The notes: generated by a model from the sequence alone, not told the origin. 64,000 nt of DNA from FEN-1191 sp964528845 (GCA_964528845.1 CAZGVE010000005.1:1-64000); one strand, 5' to 3'; shown: positions 7,452 to 17,125, counted from the first letter of the stretch. Program-made: numbers and translations.

Positions 7452-9737
7452 TCAGTACTTGTAGTTGATGCGCGCGCCGTAGGTACGCGGATCGGAGACA
7501 TAGAACTCGTCAGGCGGCGAGCCGGCATTGAAGCCGGATGGCACGACCTTGTCCGTCAGATTCTTGCCCCACAGCGCGAATTCCCAGTGCCGCTGGCCCG
7601 GGCTCCAGCCAATGGAGGAATTCACCAGGCTATACGCCGGCCGCTGGTTGATCGACACATTCGATGGATCGAAGAAGGTCGATGAGACGTACTGATACTC
7701 GGCGCGGATGAAGAAGTCGCCGCCATCGGCCAGATCGAAGTCCTTCTGGCCGGTGACATTCAGACTCAACTTTGGCGCACCAGCCAGCTGGTTGCCGCTG
7801 GCGTTGAGGGTGCCTGCCGCGGCGTTGAAGTTCGGATTGCCTGTCAGATATCCGGTCAGCCCGCCCGGCACGCTGTACGCATCGAACTGGTCGTAGTTGC
7901 TGTCAACGTAGGTCAACCCGCCGGTGAACAACCAGCCGTGGGCTGGCTTGACGGTGGCGTTCAGCTCGAAGCCCGTCAGGTGGGCGTTCCCAGCATTGGC
8001 CACCGTGCTGACCGCCGGCGCGACCAGCGAGGAGAATTGCAACGCGGTCCAGTTGTAGCGGAACACGGTCGCATTCAGCCGCAGGGCATGGTCGAACAGA
8101 TCGGTCTTGGCGCCGATCTCGTAGTCCCAGATGGTCTCTGGACCGAAGTTGGGCGGCAGGAACGCGCTCTGGTTGGCGTAGGTGAAGTTGAAACCACCGC
8201 TCTTGTAGGCCTTGGACGCGGACACATAGAGCAGAGTATCCGGCGTGGCCTGCCAGTTGACCGAGACCTTGGGCGAAAACGAGTTGTAGGTGTGGCTCAG
8301 ATTGCCCACGTAGTTGCCGGCACAGGACTGCATTGCAGCGACGCAGGCGGCGAGTGCCGGGTTGGAGGCAAGGGCATCGGCCTCCGTGCGCAGCCCCGGA
8401 CCGACGGTGAAGTAGTTGACCGTATTGATCAGTCCCTTCTTTTCCGTCGAGTAGCGGCCCCCGACCGTCAGACCGAGCTCCGGCAGGAACTGATAGGTCT
8501 CATTGAAGAACACGGCGTGCGAGGTCGTCGGCTGGATCGTGATCTGGTAGAACTCGCCGCCGAAATTGCCGGCGCTCGGATCACCGAAGGTGAACCAGCC
8601 CTGGCCTAGGAACGTGTAGTTCTCCTTGAAATAGAAATAGCCCAGTACTCCCGACAGCGGGCCGAAATGATTGACCAGGTTGAACTCCTGCGTCGTCTCA
8701 TTCTCCTGGACGTCCACGGGGAGCCCCGAGTGATTCACGGTGAGCGTGTCGCCGGCATCCACGATGCTGTGCTCGGTACGATAGGCGGTCAGCGACTTGA
8801 GGCTCAAGTAGTCGTTGAACTTCCAGTTGATCTCGTCATTGATGCCGAAGTCCTTCTCAATCAGGTGCGGCACGTGGTTCATGTCGACGTCGTGGAGATG
8901 CCCGACGGTCGAGTTCGCCAGCGGATCCGGATAATTGGTGAACGGCGAGGCCAGGGTCGCGGAAATGACCCAGTTCTCGTCGGTATTGAGATAATCCGCG
9001 CGCAGCGTGTTGCTGATGTCGCTGGTGATGTCCCAGTGGATCTGACCGCGCAGCCCCGTGCGGTTGGCGGCGTCCGGATTGCCGACATTGGGATCGACGT
9101 TGTGCTGATAGCCGGTGTGCTGCACATGGCTGAAAGCCAAACTGGCCTGCACGTTGTCCACCACCGGGCCGCCGACGGTGAATGCCTCGTCGAGCAGGGA
9201 GTAATTGCCGACGTTCAGCGTGTCCTGGAACTGGAAGGTCTTCGGCGCCGGGCGCGAGATGAAGTTGATCGCGCCGCCCACCGAGTTTCGGCCGAATAGC
9301 GTCCCTTGGGGTCCTTCGACGACTTCGACCCGGTCGAGGTCGTTGAAGTCGGTATACATGATGACGAACGGACGGGACAGGTAGACGCCGTCCAGATAGA
9401 TGCCGACGTCGGTGTCGTCGGAATTGCCGTTGTTGCCGCCGACGCCGCGCAGATACACCTCGGGGTTCTGCGCCTGATGCGTGATCTGCAGGCTGGGCAC
9501 CGCGTTGGTCAGATCCGTCAGGGTCCGCAGATTGTCCTTGGTGAGGTCCTCGCCACCGACTACGTCGATCGCGATGGGGGTCTTCTGCAGATCCGTGTCG
9601 CCGGTGTGGGTCGCCGTGACGACCACTTCCGCGAGTCCCGTGTCCGTGCTTGCGACCTCAGCGGCCTGAGCCGCCCCGACTGGTGCCAGCGCTACCGCGG
9701 CTACCGCGGCGCCGGCCATCAAACTGATTCTGCTCAT
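7452..9737 (-). CDS. TonB-dependent outer-membrane receptor
   Basis: A 761-residue receptor. The signal peptide ends at GAAQAAE. A TonB box-like stretch, LAEVVVTATH, follows. The plug domain (about residues 45-160) contains PEVYLRGVGG and the conserved DRVEVVEGPQGTLFGRNSVGG. The beta-barrel ends in the strand ARINYKY with a terminal aromatic residue. It belongs to the Fe-siderophore/xenobiotic type abundant in Caulobacter-like and Steroidobacter-like genomes. It takes up a large or scarce nutrient using energy from TonB-ExbBD. The start at 9737 (MSRISLMAG) has GGAGG upstream. A strong terminator follows; the leader contains inverted repeats and a TTGACA box. The ligand is unknown. Confidence 0.92.
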   Translation of the reverse strand: MSRISLMAGAAVAAVALAPVGAAQAAEVASTDTGLAEVVVTATHTGDTDLQKTPIAIDVVGGEDLTKDNLRTLTDLTNAVPSLQITHQAQNPEVYLRGVGGNNGNSDDTDVGIYLDGVYLSRPFVIMYTDFNDLDRVEVVEGPQGTLFGRNSVGGAINFISRPAPKTFQFQDTLNVGNYSLLDEAFTVGGPVVDNVQASLAFSHVQHTGYQHNVDPNVGNPDAANRTGLRGQIHWDITSDISNTLRADYLNTDENWVISATLASPFTNYPDPLANSTVGHLHDVDMNHVPHLIEKDFGINDEINWKFNDYLSLKSLTAYRTEHSIVDAGDTLTVNHSGLPVDVQENETTQEFNLVNHFGPLSGVLGYFYFKENYTFLGQGWFTFGDPSAGNFGGEFYQITIQPTTSHAVFFNETYQFLPELGLTVGGRYSTEKKGLINTVNYFTVGPGLRTEADALASNPALAACVAAMQSCAGNYVGNLSHTYNSFSPKVSVNWQATPDTLLYVSASKAYKSGGFNFTYANQSAFLPPNFGPETIWDYEIGAKTDLFDHALRLNATVFRYNWTALQFSSLVAPAVSTVANAGNAHLTGFELNATVKPAHGWLFTGGLTYVDSNYDQFDAYSVPGGLTGYLTGNPNFNAAAGTLNASGNQLAGAPKLSLNVTGQKDFDLADGGDFFIRAEYQYVSSTFFDPSNVSINQRPAYSLVNSSIGWSPGQRHWEFALWGKNLTDKVVPSGFNAGSPPDEFYVSDPRTYGARINYKY

Positions 9738-9813
9738 CGTGATTCCTCCCCCAGATTCTTTGTTTTCTCGGAAAAACGCCGTCTTCCGCAGCAGTTTCCT
9801 CCGACCCCACCGC

Positions 9814-9887
9814 CCCAACTCGAGATCGTTGACAACTTAACAGTTGGGCCTCTGACGAGTTTTGCGACAAACGAGCCCGTCTGTCAA
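9814..9887 (-). promoter_or_regulatory. Promoter and inverted repeats in front of the TonB receptor
   Basis: On the minus strand, TTGACA (9887-9882) is a consensus -35 box, with a weak -10 CAAAAC (9864-9859) 17 nt on. Between this and the gene lies CAACT-TAAC-AGTTG (9833-9846), a perfect 5-bp inverted repeat with a 4-nt centre. A further CCCAACT at 9814-9820 pairs with AGTTGGG at 9842-9848. The repeats could be a repressor site or a leader hairpin. The rest of the 293-nt intergenic stretch shows nothing else. Confidence 0.45.
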
Positions 9888-10030
9888 GGCAAATCCGGAA
9901 TTGGCGCTGCCCGCCTCGTCGGAAGCGGTCGGACTTCCGGGCGGAGGCCCCCGGGTCCTGGCATTCTGACGGCTCGGGCGGCGTGGCAGCGGCTGTGATC
10001 GGGCCCGCGGCCAGGACGCCGCGGCCGATA

Positions 10031-10459
10031 TCAGGCGCCCAGCGTCGCCTCCATCGTGATCCTGGCATTCAGGAGCTTGGAGACCGGACAGCCGAGCTTT
10101 GCCTGCTCCGCGATCCGGGCAAACTGATCCGCCGTGGCGCCCGGGATGATGGCCTTGACGGTCAGGTGACTCGCGGTAATCGCAAAAGCATCGCCCACTT
10201 TGTCCAGGGATACCGCGGCGTGCGTTTCGATGCGATCGACCGTCAGCCCAGCCTCACCCAGCATCAGCGCCAGCGCCATCGAGAAGCAGCCCGCATGTGC
10301 AGCGCCGATGAGTTCCTCCGGATTGGTACCTTTTCCGCCCTCGAATCGCGACTTGAAGCCGTAAGGTGCGTCCCTCAGCACGCCGGTCTCGGTCGATATC
10401 GTTCCGCCTCCATCCTTGATCCCGCCGGTCCAGATCGCCCACGACGTCTTTCTGATCAT
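10031..10459 (-). CDS. OsmC/Ohr family hydroperoxide reductase
   Basis: A 142-residue OsmC-family protein, usual length. The two redox cysteines are in HAGCFSM (Cys59) and KLGCPVSKLL, and GTNPEELIGAAHAGC is the OsmC-type helix motif. It reduces organic peroxides with electrons from dithiol donors in the cytoplasm. GGAGGAG precedes the ATG. It is transcribed away from the SOD gene at 10616; together they look like an oxidative-stress pair sharing a 156-nt divergent control region. Confidence 0.9.
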   Translation of the reverse strand: MIRKTSWAIWTGGIKDGGGTISTETGVLRDAPYGFKSRFEGGKGTNPEELIGAAHAGCFSMALALMLGEAGLTVDRIETHAAVSLDKVGDAFAITASHLTVKAIIPGATADQFARIAEQAKLGCPVSKLLNARITMEATLGA

Positions 10460-10615
10460 GTTGACTCCTCCGGTTCATGGATGTCCGCCATCGACTGTCG
10501 GAGGGTAGCCAGATGACTCGCCGCTACTCCGTTCGTCCGCGCACGGACCGCCGATATCGGTGAGGCGTAGCTTCGACGGTCTGGCGACTACGCCTTATCC
10601 ACAGGACAACAGCTC

Positions 10616-11290
10616 ATGAACAGTCAATTTCAGTCGGCCATCGTCCCGTCCCGGGCGCCACCAGCCGCCACCGCTGCGCCCGCGGGCCCGTTTCTGCTGG
10701 CACCGTTGCCTTATCCGGAAGATGCCCTCGAGCCCGTCATATCAGCCAGGACACTCCAGCTGCATCATGGCAAGCACCACAGAGGCTACGTGGACACGCT
10801 GAACAAGCTGGTTGCGGATACACCGTTCGCCGCGATGTCACTGGAGCAGGTCGTGCTCGCAACCGCTGGGCAGCCAAAACACGCCGATGTGTTCCACAAC
10901 GCCGCGCAGGCATGGAATCACGGCTTCTATTGGCAGAGCATGAAGCCCAAGGCTGATGCCGCGCCGCCGCAAAAGCTCGAATCGTGGATCATCGCTTCCT
11001 TCGGAAGCGTGAAGGCTCTCAAGGAGGAACTGGCCGCCGCGGCAACCAGCGAATTTGGCTCAGGATGGATCTGGCTCGTCCAGGACGGCGACCGGCTGCG
11101 AGTCCTGAAAACGGACAACGCGGGCAATCCCCTTACGATGGCGCTGCGACCGCTGCTGACCATCGATGTGTGGGAGCACGCGTATTATCTGGATGTACAG
11201 AACCGTCGCGCTGAGTACGTGAGCGGCATCCTGGGCAGTCTCCTCGATTGGAACTTTGCCTCGGGGAATCTGCAGCATCCCAGAATCTGA
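10616..11290 (+). CDS. sodB: Fe-type superoxide dismutase
   Basis: A 224-residue Fe/Mn SOD with an extra, poorly conserved 25-residue N-terminus. Metal ligands are His50 (LHHGKHH), His102 (WNHGFYW), Asp184 and His188 (DVWEHAYYLD). Gln98 in NAAQAWNH is at the position that marks the iron-type enzyme. The extension is Pro/Ala-rich with little hydrophobicity, so I do not call export; an internal start would give a typical length. AGGACA precedes the ATG. It is divergent from osmC. Confidence 0.92.
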   Translation: MNSQFQSAIVPSRAPPAATAAPAGPFLLAPLPYPEDALEPVISARTLQLHHGKHHRGYVDTLNKLVADTPFAAMSLEQVVLATAGQPKHADVFHNAAQAWNHGFYWQSMKPKADAAPPQKLESWIIASFGSVKALKEELAAAATSEFGSGWIWLVQDGDRLRVLKTDNAGNPLTMALRPLLTIDVWEHAYYLDVQNRRAEYVSGILGSLLDWNFASGNLQHPRI

Positions 11291-11296
11291 TCCCGA

Positions 11297-11332
11297 TGCC
11301 CGGCCGGCACAATTCAAATGCCTGGCCGGGCA
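11297..11332. terminator. Hairpin between convergent sodB and ParA-like genes
   Basis: Arms 11297-11309 and 11319-11332 pair as TGCCCGGCC with GGCCGGGCA plus a further GGCA/TGCC after a one-base bulge. The loop holds the stop codon of the ParA-like gene, and one arm is inside its last codons. Stable in both directions but without T-runs, so termination is likely but unproven. Confidence 0.45.
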
Positions 11333-12009
11333 ATCTCCGAGAATGCGTTCTTCAGCCACAGCTTGACGCGCTGGCGCTCCAGGAGCCGCAGTCCGCTCGC
11401 GTCCGCGTCACTCCTGTTGACCGCAGCCCAGAAACTGGAACTGCTCGCGTCGATCTTGATCATTGAGGTTTCGTGCAGACGCTTGAGGTGGACGATCGAC
11501 GCGCCCATCGCGATCGCCCGCTCCTTCTCGCCCGAGGCGTCGAGGATACGGAAGTCATCGCCGCGGACCTCGTTCAGCACCAGAACATAGTTCAGGCGTG
11601 TACCGTGCCGGTCCAACAGCAGCTTGAGCAGGTCGACGGAGTCCCTGCCCGCATCCATGACATGCCAGTAACGGATGTTGAGGCCCAGTTCGGGCGCAAC
11701 CTCGAGCAACTGGGATTCGTCCATCCATAGGGTCAGCCGATTCTGGGTCTGCGCCGCGAGATCGACCAGCACCCGGCGGTCCGGGCTTTCGGATGCGGCC
11801 TCGACGATCGCGTCCATGCTCTCGTAGCTGTCGATCAGGACCGGCGATGCATAGCCCGCATAGAACCGCAACAGGGCACCATGCGAGCGATCGGTATCGA
11901 ATCCGAGAAATGCGATGTGGTTGTCGATCATGTACTGCGCGAGCAGCCGCGCCACCAGGGACTTGCCCACGCCGCCCTTCTCGCCGCCAATCAGGTGGAT
12001 GTTCGTCAT
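11314..12009 (-). CDS. Orphan ParA/MinD-family P-loop ATPase
   Basis: A 231-residue ATPase with a deviant Walker A motif GGEKGGVGKS (residues 8-17) and a Walker B-like strand RRVLVDLAAQTQN. It resembles TraL/ParA-type proteins of conjugative systems more than chromosomal ParA or MinD. No ParB, parS-like site or transfer gene is nearby, so neither partition nor conjugation is supported by context. It stands alone, convergent with sodB. It may position a cellular cargo or be a remnant of an integrated element. Confidence 0.75.
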   Translation of the reverse strand: MTNIHLIGGEKGGVGKSLVARLLAQYMIDNHIAFLGFDTDRSHGALLRFYAGYASPVLIDSYESMDAIVEAASESPDRRVLVDLAAQTQNRLTLWMDESQLLEVAPELGLNIRYWHVMDAGRDSVDLLKLLLDRHGTRLNYVLVLNEVRGDDFRILDASGEKERAIAMGASIVHLKRLHETSMIKIDASSSSFWAAVNRSDADASGLRLLERQRVKLWLKNAFSEIARPGI

Positions 12010-12274
12010 CGCCGCTCCGGATGAAAGCCGGCGACTAATCTAGCATGCGGCGGCGCCCGAACTTCCCTGCTACCGCCAGCAAGGACCGCTTCCCGCCAGC
12101 CCGCGATCCGGCGAGCCTGCGCATGAGCTTGCGCCATGCACCCGTTTCGATCACGATATATTCCTTCGGATATAGCGCTTCGTGGCCCAGGATGCGCCGT
12201 GGCCGATTCAGCTCCGCGGTTCCTGGATGATCCAGGACGCGTATTGCACCAAAACATGGCAGGGACGTCACAGA

Positions 12275-14659
12275 ATGCGCAACAGCAGACGACGATTGCT
12301 CGTCGCAGTATCGGCCCCTATCACGATGCTGTTTGCAACAGCGGCCGTCGCCCAATCTGCGACGGCGGCGGTGACCTCCCCAACTCTGACACCCGGCGAT
12401 GTCGCGAATACGCAGGACACGGTCCTCGTGACTGCCCGGCTCCGCCGCGAGGACGCCCAGACCGTGCCGATTTCGCTGTCCGTACTGGACGCTGCGACTC
12501 TTCAGGAAACCCGCACCGACAATATCTCCGGGGTCAGCCAGCTCGTACCGAGCCTGAACTATGTGTCGCCGAACCCGCGCAATACGGCTTTCACGATCCG
12601 GGGACTGGGCAGCAGCGTGGTCGCAATCGCGCAGGCGAACGATGGATTGGAGCCCGGCGTCGGATACTACGTCGATCAGGTGTATCACGCCCGCCCCGCA
12701 ACCGCGGCATTCGACTTCGTGGATCTTGATCGCGTAGAAGTGCTGCGTGGCCCCCAGGGCACCCTGTTCGGAAAGAACACCACCGCCGGAGCAATCAATA
12801 TCAGCAGCAAGGCGCCGACGTTCCAGCGTGAAGGGGAGTTCGAAGTTTCCGGGGGCGAGCGCGGCACCTGGCAGGCGAAAGGAGTGCTCAGTGGGCCCAT
12901 GGGAGACGAAGTGGCGGGCAGGATTTCGCTGGCCACCACCGGGCGCAATGGTGTGCTGAAGAACGTCACGACTGGGATTGACAACAACGACGTGCACAAT
13001 ACAGAGGCGCGCGCGCAGTTGCTGATCGCACCAAACGAGGCCTTCCGGCTGCGCCTGATTGCGGACTTCAGCGCGTTCAACAGCGACTGCTGCACGCAGG
13101 TATTCGTCGGCGTGGGCACCTCCCTGAAGTCGGCAGCAAAGCAGTACCCCGCTCTCGCGGCGGGCGTTGGCTATGCGCCTCCCAGCGCCAATCCCTATGA
13201 CCGGCTGACCGACATCGACGCGCCCCTCAAGGTGGCGACGAATGAAGGTGGACTGTCGGCGACCGCGGACTGGAACCTCGGTCGGGCGACCCTGACGTCG
13301 GTGACGGCGTGGCGCTGGTGGAGCTGGGATGCGGCCAACGACCGCGACTACACCCGGCTGTCGATCCAGACGCAGCAGCACATACCCTCGTACCAGGACC
13401 AGTACAGTGAGGAATTGCGGGTGGCCTCGAATGGCGCACGCACGATCGACTACGTCGCCGGACTGTACTGGTTTGCACAGACGATCAGGGGCGAGCCCAT
13501 CACGCAATATGGCCCCCTGGCGACCTACTGGCTGCTCGGAGCGGCACCCGCGTTTCCGGCCAATCTGCTGAGCGGCTACACCACGGACGGTCACACCAGA
13601 TTTCATTCGGCCAGCTACGCGGCCTTTGGCGAAGCAGTCTGGCATGCCACCAGTCGGCTTGCCGTCACCGCGGGCCTGCGCTGGACCACGGAAAATAAGG
13701 ACGGGCAATTCAATTCGATCGTCTACGGAGGACTCGCAACCGCCAATGCGACACTGCTGAACGCGCAGCTGTCGATCCTGCGCCCGCAGACCTACTCCGC
13801 GACGGTCAACAACGGTGCGCCCACGGGCCGGGTCAACCTCGCCTATGACCTGAGTGATCAGGTGATGACCTACGCCTCCTATACGTTAGGGGCCAAGTCG
13901 GGCGGCATCAACATGTCGGGCTTGCCGCTGAATGCCGGCAATCTACCGTCGCTGTCGAACGCGGTGATCAAGCCGGAGGAGAATGCGACGGCTGAGCTGG
14001 GAATCAAATCCCGGCTGTTCGATCGCCGGCTGCTCCTCGATGTAGATCTCTACGATACGGAAGTGCGGGATTTCCAGACCAACGTGGTCGATACCGGTCC
14101 CGGAGCGCTGCGCGGCTACCTCGCGAACATCGACAAGGTCCGGGCGCGGGGCCTGGAGGCCGACGCCAGCTTCAGAGTCGGCAGTCACTTCACCGGGCAT
14201 GCGTCGTACGCGTCGACGACTGCAAAGTACGTGTCGTACAGGAATGGTCCGTGTCCGCTGGAGTTGATCGGCAATGCGACGACTGTCTGCGACCTGAGCG
14301 GCCGGCCCCTGTCGGCGACGCCGCATTCGGTCGCCGCGGCAGGTGGCGAATACGTCCTTCCCGCTCTCATTGCGGACCTGCCGGGCGAGGCGTTCCTGCG
14401 CGCGGATATGCAGTACCGGACGGAAGTCTATGGCGATCCTTCAGACTCGAGGTATACGAGGATCTCCGGCTACGCGCTCGTCAACGCCTATCTGGGATTC
14501 CGGGCGCGGGCAAACTGGGAATTTTCCGTGTGGGCCAGGAATCTGCTCGACCGCAACTACATGCAGAACCTGACGGTGCAGGCCGGCAATTCTGGCCTGA
14601 TCGTCGGCACGCCGAGCGATCCGCGAATCGTTGGTGCCACCGTGCGCGTCAATTTCTGA
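12275..14659 (+). CDS. TonB-dependent outer-membrane receptor
   Basis: A 794-residue receptor. The signal peptide ends near FATAAVAQS and a TonB box-like DTVLVTARLR follows. The plug contains TAFTIRGLGSS and DRVEVLRGPQGTLFGKNTTAG. The barrel ends in VGATVRVNF with the terminal Phe needed for outer-membrane assembly. I chose the ATG at 12275 (MRNSRRRLL), which gives a basic n-region and a proper signal peptide; the frame also has a GTG at 12182. An open frame on the opposite strand (12035-13708) has no family features and is an artefact. The genes behind it are convergent, so the ligand is unknown. Confidence 0.92.
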   Translation: MRNSRRRLLVAVSAPITMLFATAAVAQSATAAVTSPTLTPGDVANTQDTVLVTARLRREDAQTVPISLSVLDAATLQETRTDNISGVSQLVPSLNYVSPNPRNTAFTIRGLGSSVVAIAQANDGLEPGVGYYVDQVYHARPATAAFDFVDLDRVEVLRGPQGTLFGKNTTAGAINISSKAPTFQREGEFEVSGGERGTWQAKGVLSGPMGDEVAGRISLATTGRNGVLKNVTTGIDNNDVHNTEARAQLLIAPNEAFRLRLIADFSAFNSDCCTQVFVGVGTSLKSAAKQYPALAAGVGYAPPSANPYDRLTDIDAPLKVATNEGGLSATADWNLGRATLTSVTAWRWWSWDAANDRDYTRLSIQTQQHIPSYQDQYSEELRVASNGARTIDYVAGLYWFAQTIRGEPITQYGPLATYWLLGAAPAFPANLLSGYTTDGHTRFHSASYAAFGEAVWHATSRLAVTAGLRWTTENKDGQFNSIVYGGLATANATLLNAQLSILRPQTYSATVNNGAPTGRVNLAYDLSDQVMTYASYTLGAKSGGINMSGLPLNAGNLPSLSNAVIKPEENATAELGIKSRLFDRRLLLDVDLYDTEVRDFQTNVVDTGPGALRGYLANIDKVRARGLEADASFRVGSHFTGHASYASTTAKYVSYRNGPCPLELIGNATTVCDLSGRPLSATPHSVAAAGGEYVLPALIADLPGEAFLRADMQYRTEVYGDPSDSRYTRISGYALVNAYLGFRARANWEFSVWARNLLDRNYMQNLTVQAGNSGLIVGTPSDPRIVGATVRVNF

Positions 14660-14661
14660 GG

Positions 14662-15708
14662 CTACTGCACCTCCACGAGCTCGATCGCTTCATGGCTGGG
14701 GCCGTCAATCATCGCGGCGCGCGTCGTGCCCAGGCGATACGGCTGGCGCAGGAACGTAACGCCCTCCTTTTTGAGTTTGGCGACCCATGCATCGAGATCG
14801 GTGACCCCTAAGCCAATATGGTCCATCAGGTGTCCGCGAGTAGGCTGCAGCGGCTGGTCGATCTGGGGCGCGTACCACATCAGCGCAACGTCTCCGAACC
14901 GGACTCCCGCCACCGGCGCCCGGTACATGCCCTCGCGGGTCAGGGCCGGCCAGGACCGGTCCGGCGTTCGGGCGACCTTGCAATCGGCTTGGCTGTGCTG
15001 GGTGACCGCCGGCGTGTTCTGTGGATTCGCAGGTGGTGGAATCGCCGCTTCCAGATGCTGCTGATACCACTGCTGCGCGCAGTACGGATCCTGCTCTGAC
15101 ATGTGCACGTGATTGAAGTGCTCGACCGGTGAATCGCCGGCATATTCGATCAGCGTATTTTCCGGTCCAAGGATATAGGCAAAGCCAGCGCCGCCCAGTG
15201 GCTTGACGCCCGCGGCTTTCGCCTGCGCGATCTGGGCTTTGGTCAATCCCAGTACGCCACCGGTACCGGGCCACGTATCGCTGTTGATATAGACATAGCC
15301 ACCGGCGTCGGTGGTGTAGAGCGGCGCCAGCTTCACTTCTGGCCGGGTCCGGTACAGCTCCAGGTTCCTGCGCTCGTCCTGAACCAGCCACCCAAAGTGC
15401 CAGAAGGCGGTAGTCGATGGATCCGAGGGCGGCGGTGTCGACACCTTGTTGAACAGGATCAGCACATTGGTGGGCGAAGCCAGCGCCGGAAGCCCACCCC
15501 AGGTAGTGCGCGAGGTACTGGGAAACTGCCGATTGAGGAACACTATCATCGCGTCCGGGTCGACCACGTTGAGGTGCAGGTGGTGGAACACCGGCGGCGG
15601 CAGGGCCGCCTGCGGCGCAGCGCTATCCGGGGCAGCGCCCGATGCCGCAGCCGAACCTGCCGCCCACAGCAGCATCATTGCAGTGACTGGATTCCTGAGT
15701 TTCTTCAC
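14662..15708 (-). CDS. Exported two-domain VOC (glyoxalase/bleomycin-resistance) family protein
   Basis: A 348-residue protein. It starts at GTG 15708, overlapping the upstream stop as GTGA and with GGGAGG just ahead. The signal peptide ends near AAGSAAASGA. The N-terminal VOC half begins PVFHHLHLNVVDPDAM and contains EHFNHVHMSEQDP. The C-terminal half begins DHIGLGVTDLDAWVAKL and ends HEAIELVEVQ. His and Glu residues at the ends of these strands can form a divalent metal site. VOC enzymes include glyoxalases, ring-cleavage dioxygenases and epimerases, but most are cytoplasmic, so export is unusual. Last gene of the NHL-NHL-HupE operon. Substrate unknown. Confidence 0.8.
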   Translation of the reverse strand: MKKLRNPVTAMMLLWAAGSAAASGAAPDSAAPQAALPPPVFHHLHLNVVDPDAMIVFLNRQFPSTSRTTWGGLPALASPTNVLILFNKVSTPPPSDPSTTAFWHFGWLVQDERRNLELYRTRPEVKLAPLYTTDAGGYVYINSDTWPGTGGVLGLTKAQIAQAKAAGVKPLGGAGFAYILGPENTLIEYAGDSPVEHFNHVHMSEQDPYCAQQWYQQHLEAAIPPPANPQNTPAVTQHSQADCKVARTPDRSWPALTREGMYRAPVAGVRFGDVALMWYAPQIDQPLQPTRGHLMDHIGLGVTDLDAWVAKLKKEGVTFLRQPYRLGTTRAAMIDGPSHEAIELVEVQ

Positions 15709-17120
15709 CCGCCCTCCCCGATCCATCTCTTGGACGCAGATGCCACGACCGGTCGCGCATCTCCTCGCCTGGACTGTGTCCACCCTCTGATCGCCAGCGA
15801 CGTCAGCCACAGCAGCGCCGCGATGATCACCGCGGCGATCAGCCACGGAAGCGCGGCAAGCACACCGGCTGCAGAGACGCCAGGCCAGCGAAACTGCTCG
15901 AGCACGTTGAAACGATCGGCCATCCAGTGCCATGCCTGATGCGCCACGATCGCTGAAATGATGATGATTCCGGTGCGCTGCGCCACGACGTGCCGGAACA
16001 GCACGTTGAGCGCGGGCACGAACAGGCACAGCACGAGCAGCTGACCCAGCTCCACGCCCACATTGAAGGACAGCAGCGAGGTCAGCAGGTGCGAACCGGC
16101 GAATTGCAGGGAATGCTGCAACCCGAATGAAAAACCGAACCCGTGCACCAGTCCGAAGCAGAACGTGATGATCCAGCGATGCAGCGGCCGCTGCACCACG
16201 ATGTTCTCGAGCGCCATGTAGAAAATGGAAACCGCGATCAGGGTCTCGATCAGCGGCGGAAACCACAGCACATCGGGGGCATAGTGGTAGGCCGAGGCGA
16301 TCAGGGTGATGGAATGCGCGACGGTGAACGCCGTCACGATCGGAACCAGCGGTCGAACCCGGCGAAACGGAATCACCAGGCACAGCAGGAACAGCAGGTG
16401 ATCGGTGCCATCCAGGATGTGGCGAAAACCCATGACGACAAACCGCGCGGCGGCGTGCGACCAGCTGGGGTCCAGCGGCACCAGGCCCGCATCGCCTTCG
16501 AGCTCGTAGGCGCGCGAGACGCCCCCTGGCGCCAGAAACTGCACGGTCGTGACCTCGTGCTGCGCGAGCCGGTCGAAGGCCGCATGCATCGAGAAGTAGG
16601 AGCGCTCCGAACGGATCGGATATTCGAACAGCACATCCAGGATGCCCTGCTCCCAATACAGCGTTTCAGTGTCGGGCAGCCGCGGCCCGAGCACATGCGC
16701 CAGCGCACTGTCGTAGTTCAGGAACGACGAATCGGATTCCAGCGACATGCGCGCCGAGGCGATGCGCGGTGTCGGCAGCACCTTGCCGTCCTCGTACATG
16801 TCGAGGCTGTCCAGCAGTGCGAGCTTGGCGGCATCGCCGAGGAAGGGCTCGACCTTGGCCAGGTCGACGAAATCACGCTCCCGGCGCGGATATTCCGCAT
16901 CGGTGATGGACTTGAGCGGCATCCGCACCAGAACGCGCAGGACCTGGCCCTGCGGCTTGACGAACATCCGCACCACGGTGTCGATCGGAATATCGTGCGC
17001 GCGCGCCGGGACGGCCGGCAGCACCAGCGCCGCCAGCAGCACCAGTGCTGGCAGCAACATCAGCGCCGCGAGCGATCCTCTCGCTGCCGGCAACGCGCCG
17101 ATCCAGCGCGGCACCGCCAT
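15705..17120 (-). CDS. HupE/UreJ-2 family membrane protein
   Basis: A 471-residue protein. The signal peptide ends PAVPARAH, followed by a periplasmic domain of about 190 residues. A C-terminal membrane domain has six to seven helices. Key motifs are GFRHILDGTDHLLFLLCL at its first helix and FGLVHGFGFSFGL later, with repeated His and Asp that could bind a transition metal, as in HupE/UreJ nickel permeases. The distant HupE_UreJ_2 group has no established substrate. It sits between the duplicated NHL lipoproteins (5-nt gap) and the exported VOC protein (4-nt overlap), so translation is coupled. A metal-transport role for the operon is a reasonable guess only. Confidence 0.8.
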   Translation of the reverse strand: MAVPRWIGALPAARGSLAALMLLPALVLLAALVLPAVPARAHDIPIDTVVRMFVKPQGQVLRVLVRMPLKSITDAEYPRRERDFVDLAKVEPFLGDAAKLALLDSLDMYEDGKVLPTPRIASARMSLESDSSFLNYDSALAHVLGPRLPDTETLYWEQGILDVLFEYPIRSERSYFSMHAAFDRLAQHEVTTVQFLAPGGVSRAYELEGDAGLVPLDPSWSHAAARFVVMGFRHILDGTDHLLFLLCLVIPFRRVRPLVPIVTAFTVAHSITLIASAYHYAPDVLWFPPLIETLIAVSIFYMALENIVVQRPLHRWIITFCFGLVHGFGFSFGLQHSLQFAGSHLLTSLLSFNVGVELGQLLVLCLFVPALNVLFRHVVAQRTGIIIISAIVAHQAWHWMADRFNVLEQFRWPGVSAAGVLAALPWLIAAVIIAALLWLTSLAIRGWTQSRRGDARPVVASASKRWIGEGG

Positions 17121-17125
17121 GCGCT

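Noticed and set aside
10005..10024. GC-rich stem-loop downstream of osmC
   Set aside because: A 7-bp stem but no T-run and wholly GC sequence; too weak to call a terminator.
10595..10603. TTATCCACA, a perfect DnaA-box match upstream of sodB
   Set aside because: It is a single copy with no second box, AT-rich unwinding region or dnaA/dnaN nearby, so it is not evidence of an origin.
12035..13708. A 557-residue open frame opposite the TonB receptor
   Set aside because: It is a by-product of high GC content; it has no domain features, and the receptor on the other strand is unmistakable.
14662..16656. A 664-residue fusion of a membrane protein and a VOC protein
   Set aside because: The upstream part is an out-of-frame shadow of the HupE-like gene; a GTG with a good Shine-Dalgarno at 15708 begins the real VOC protein.
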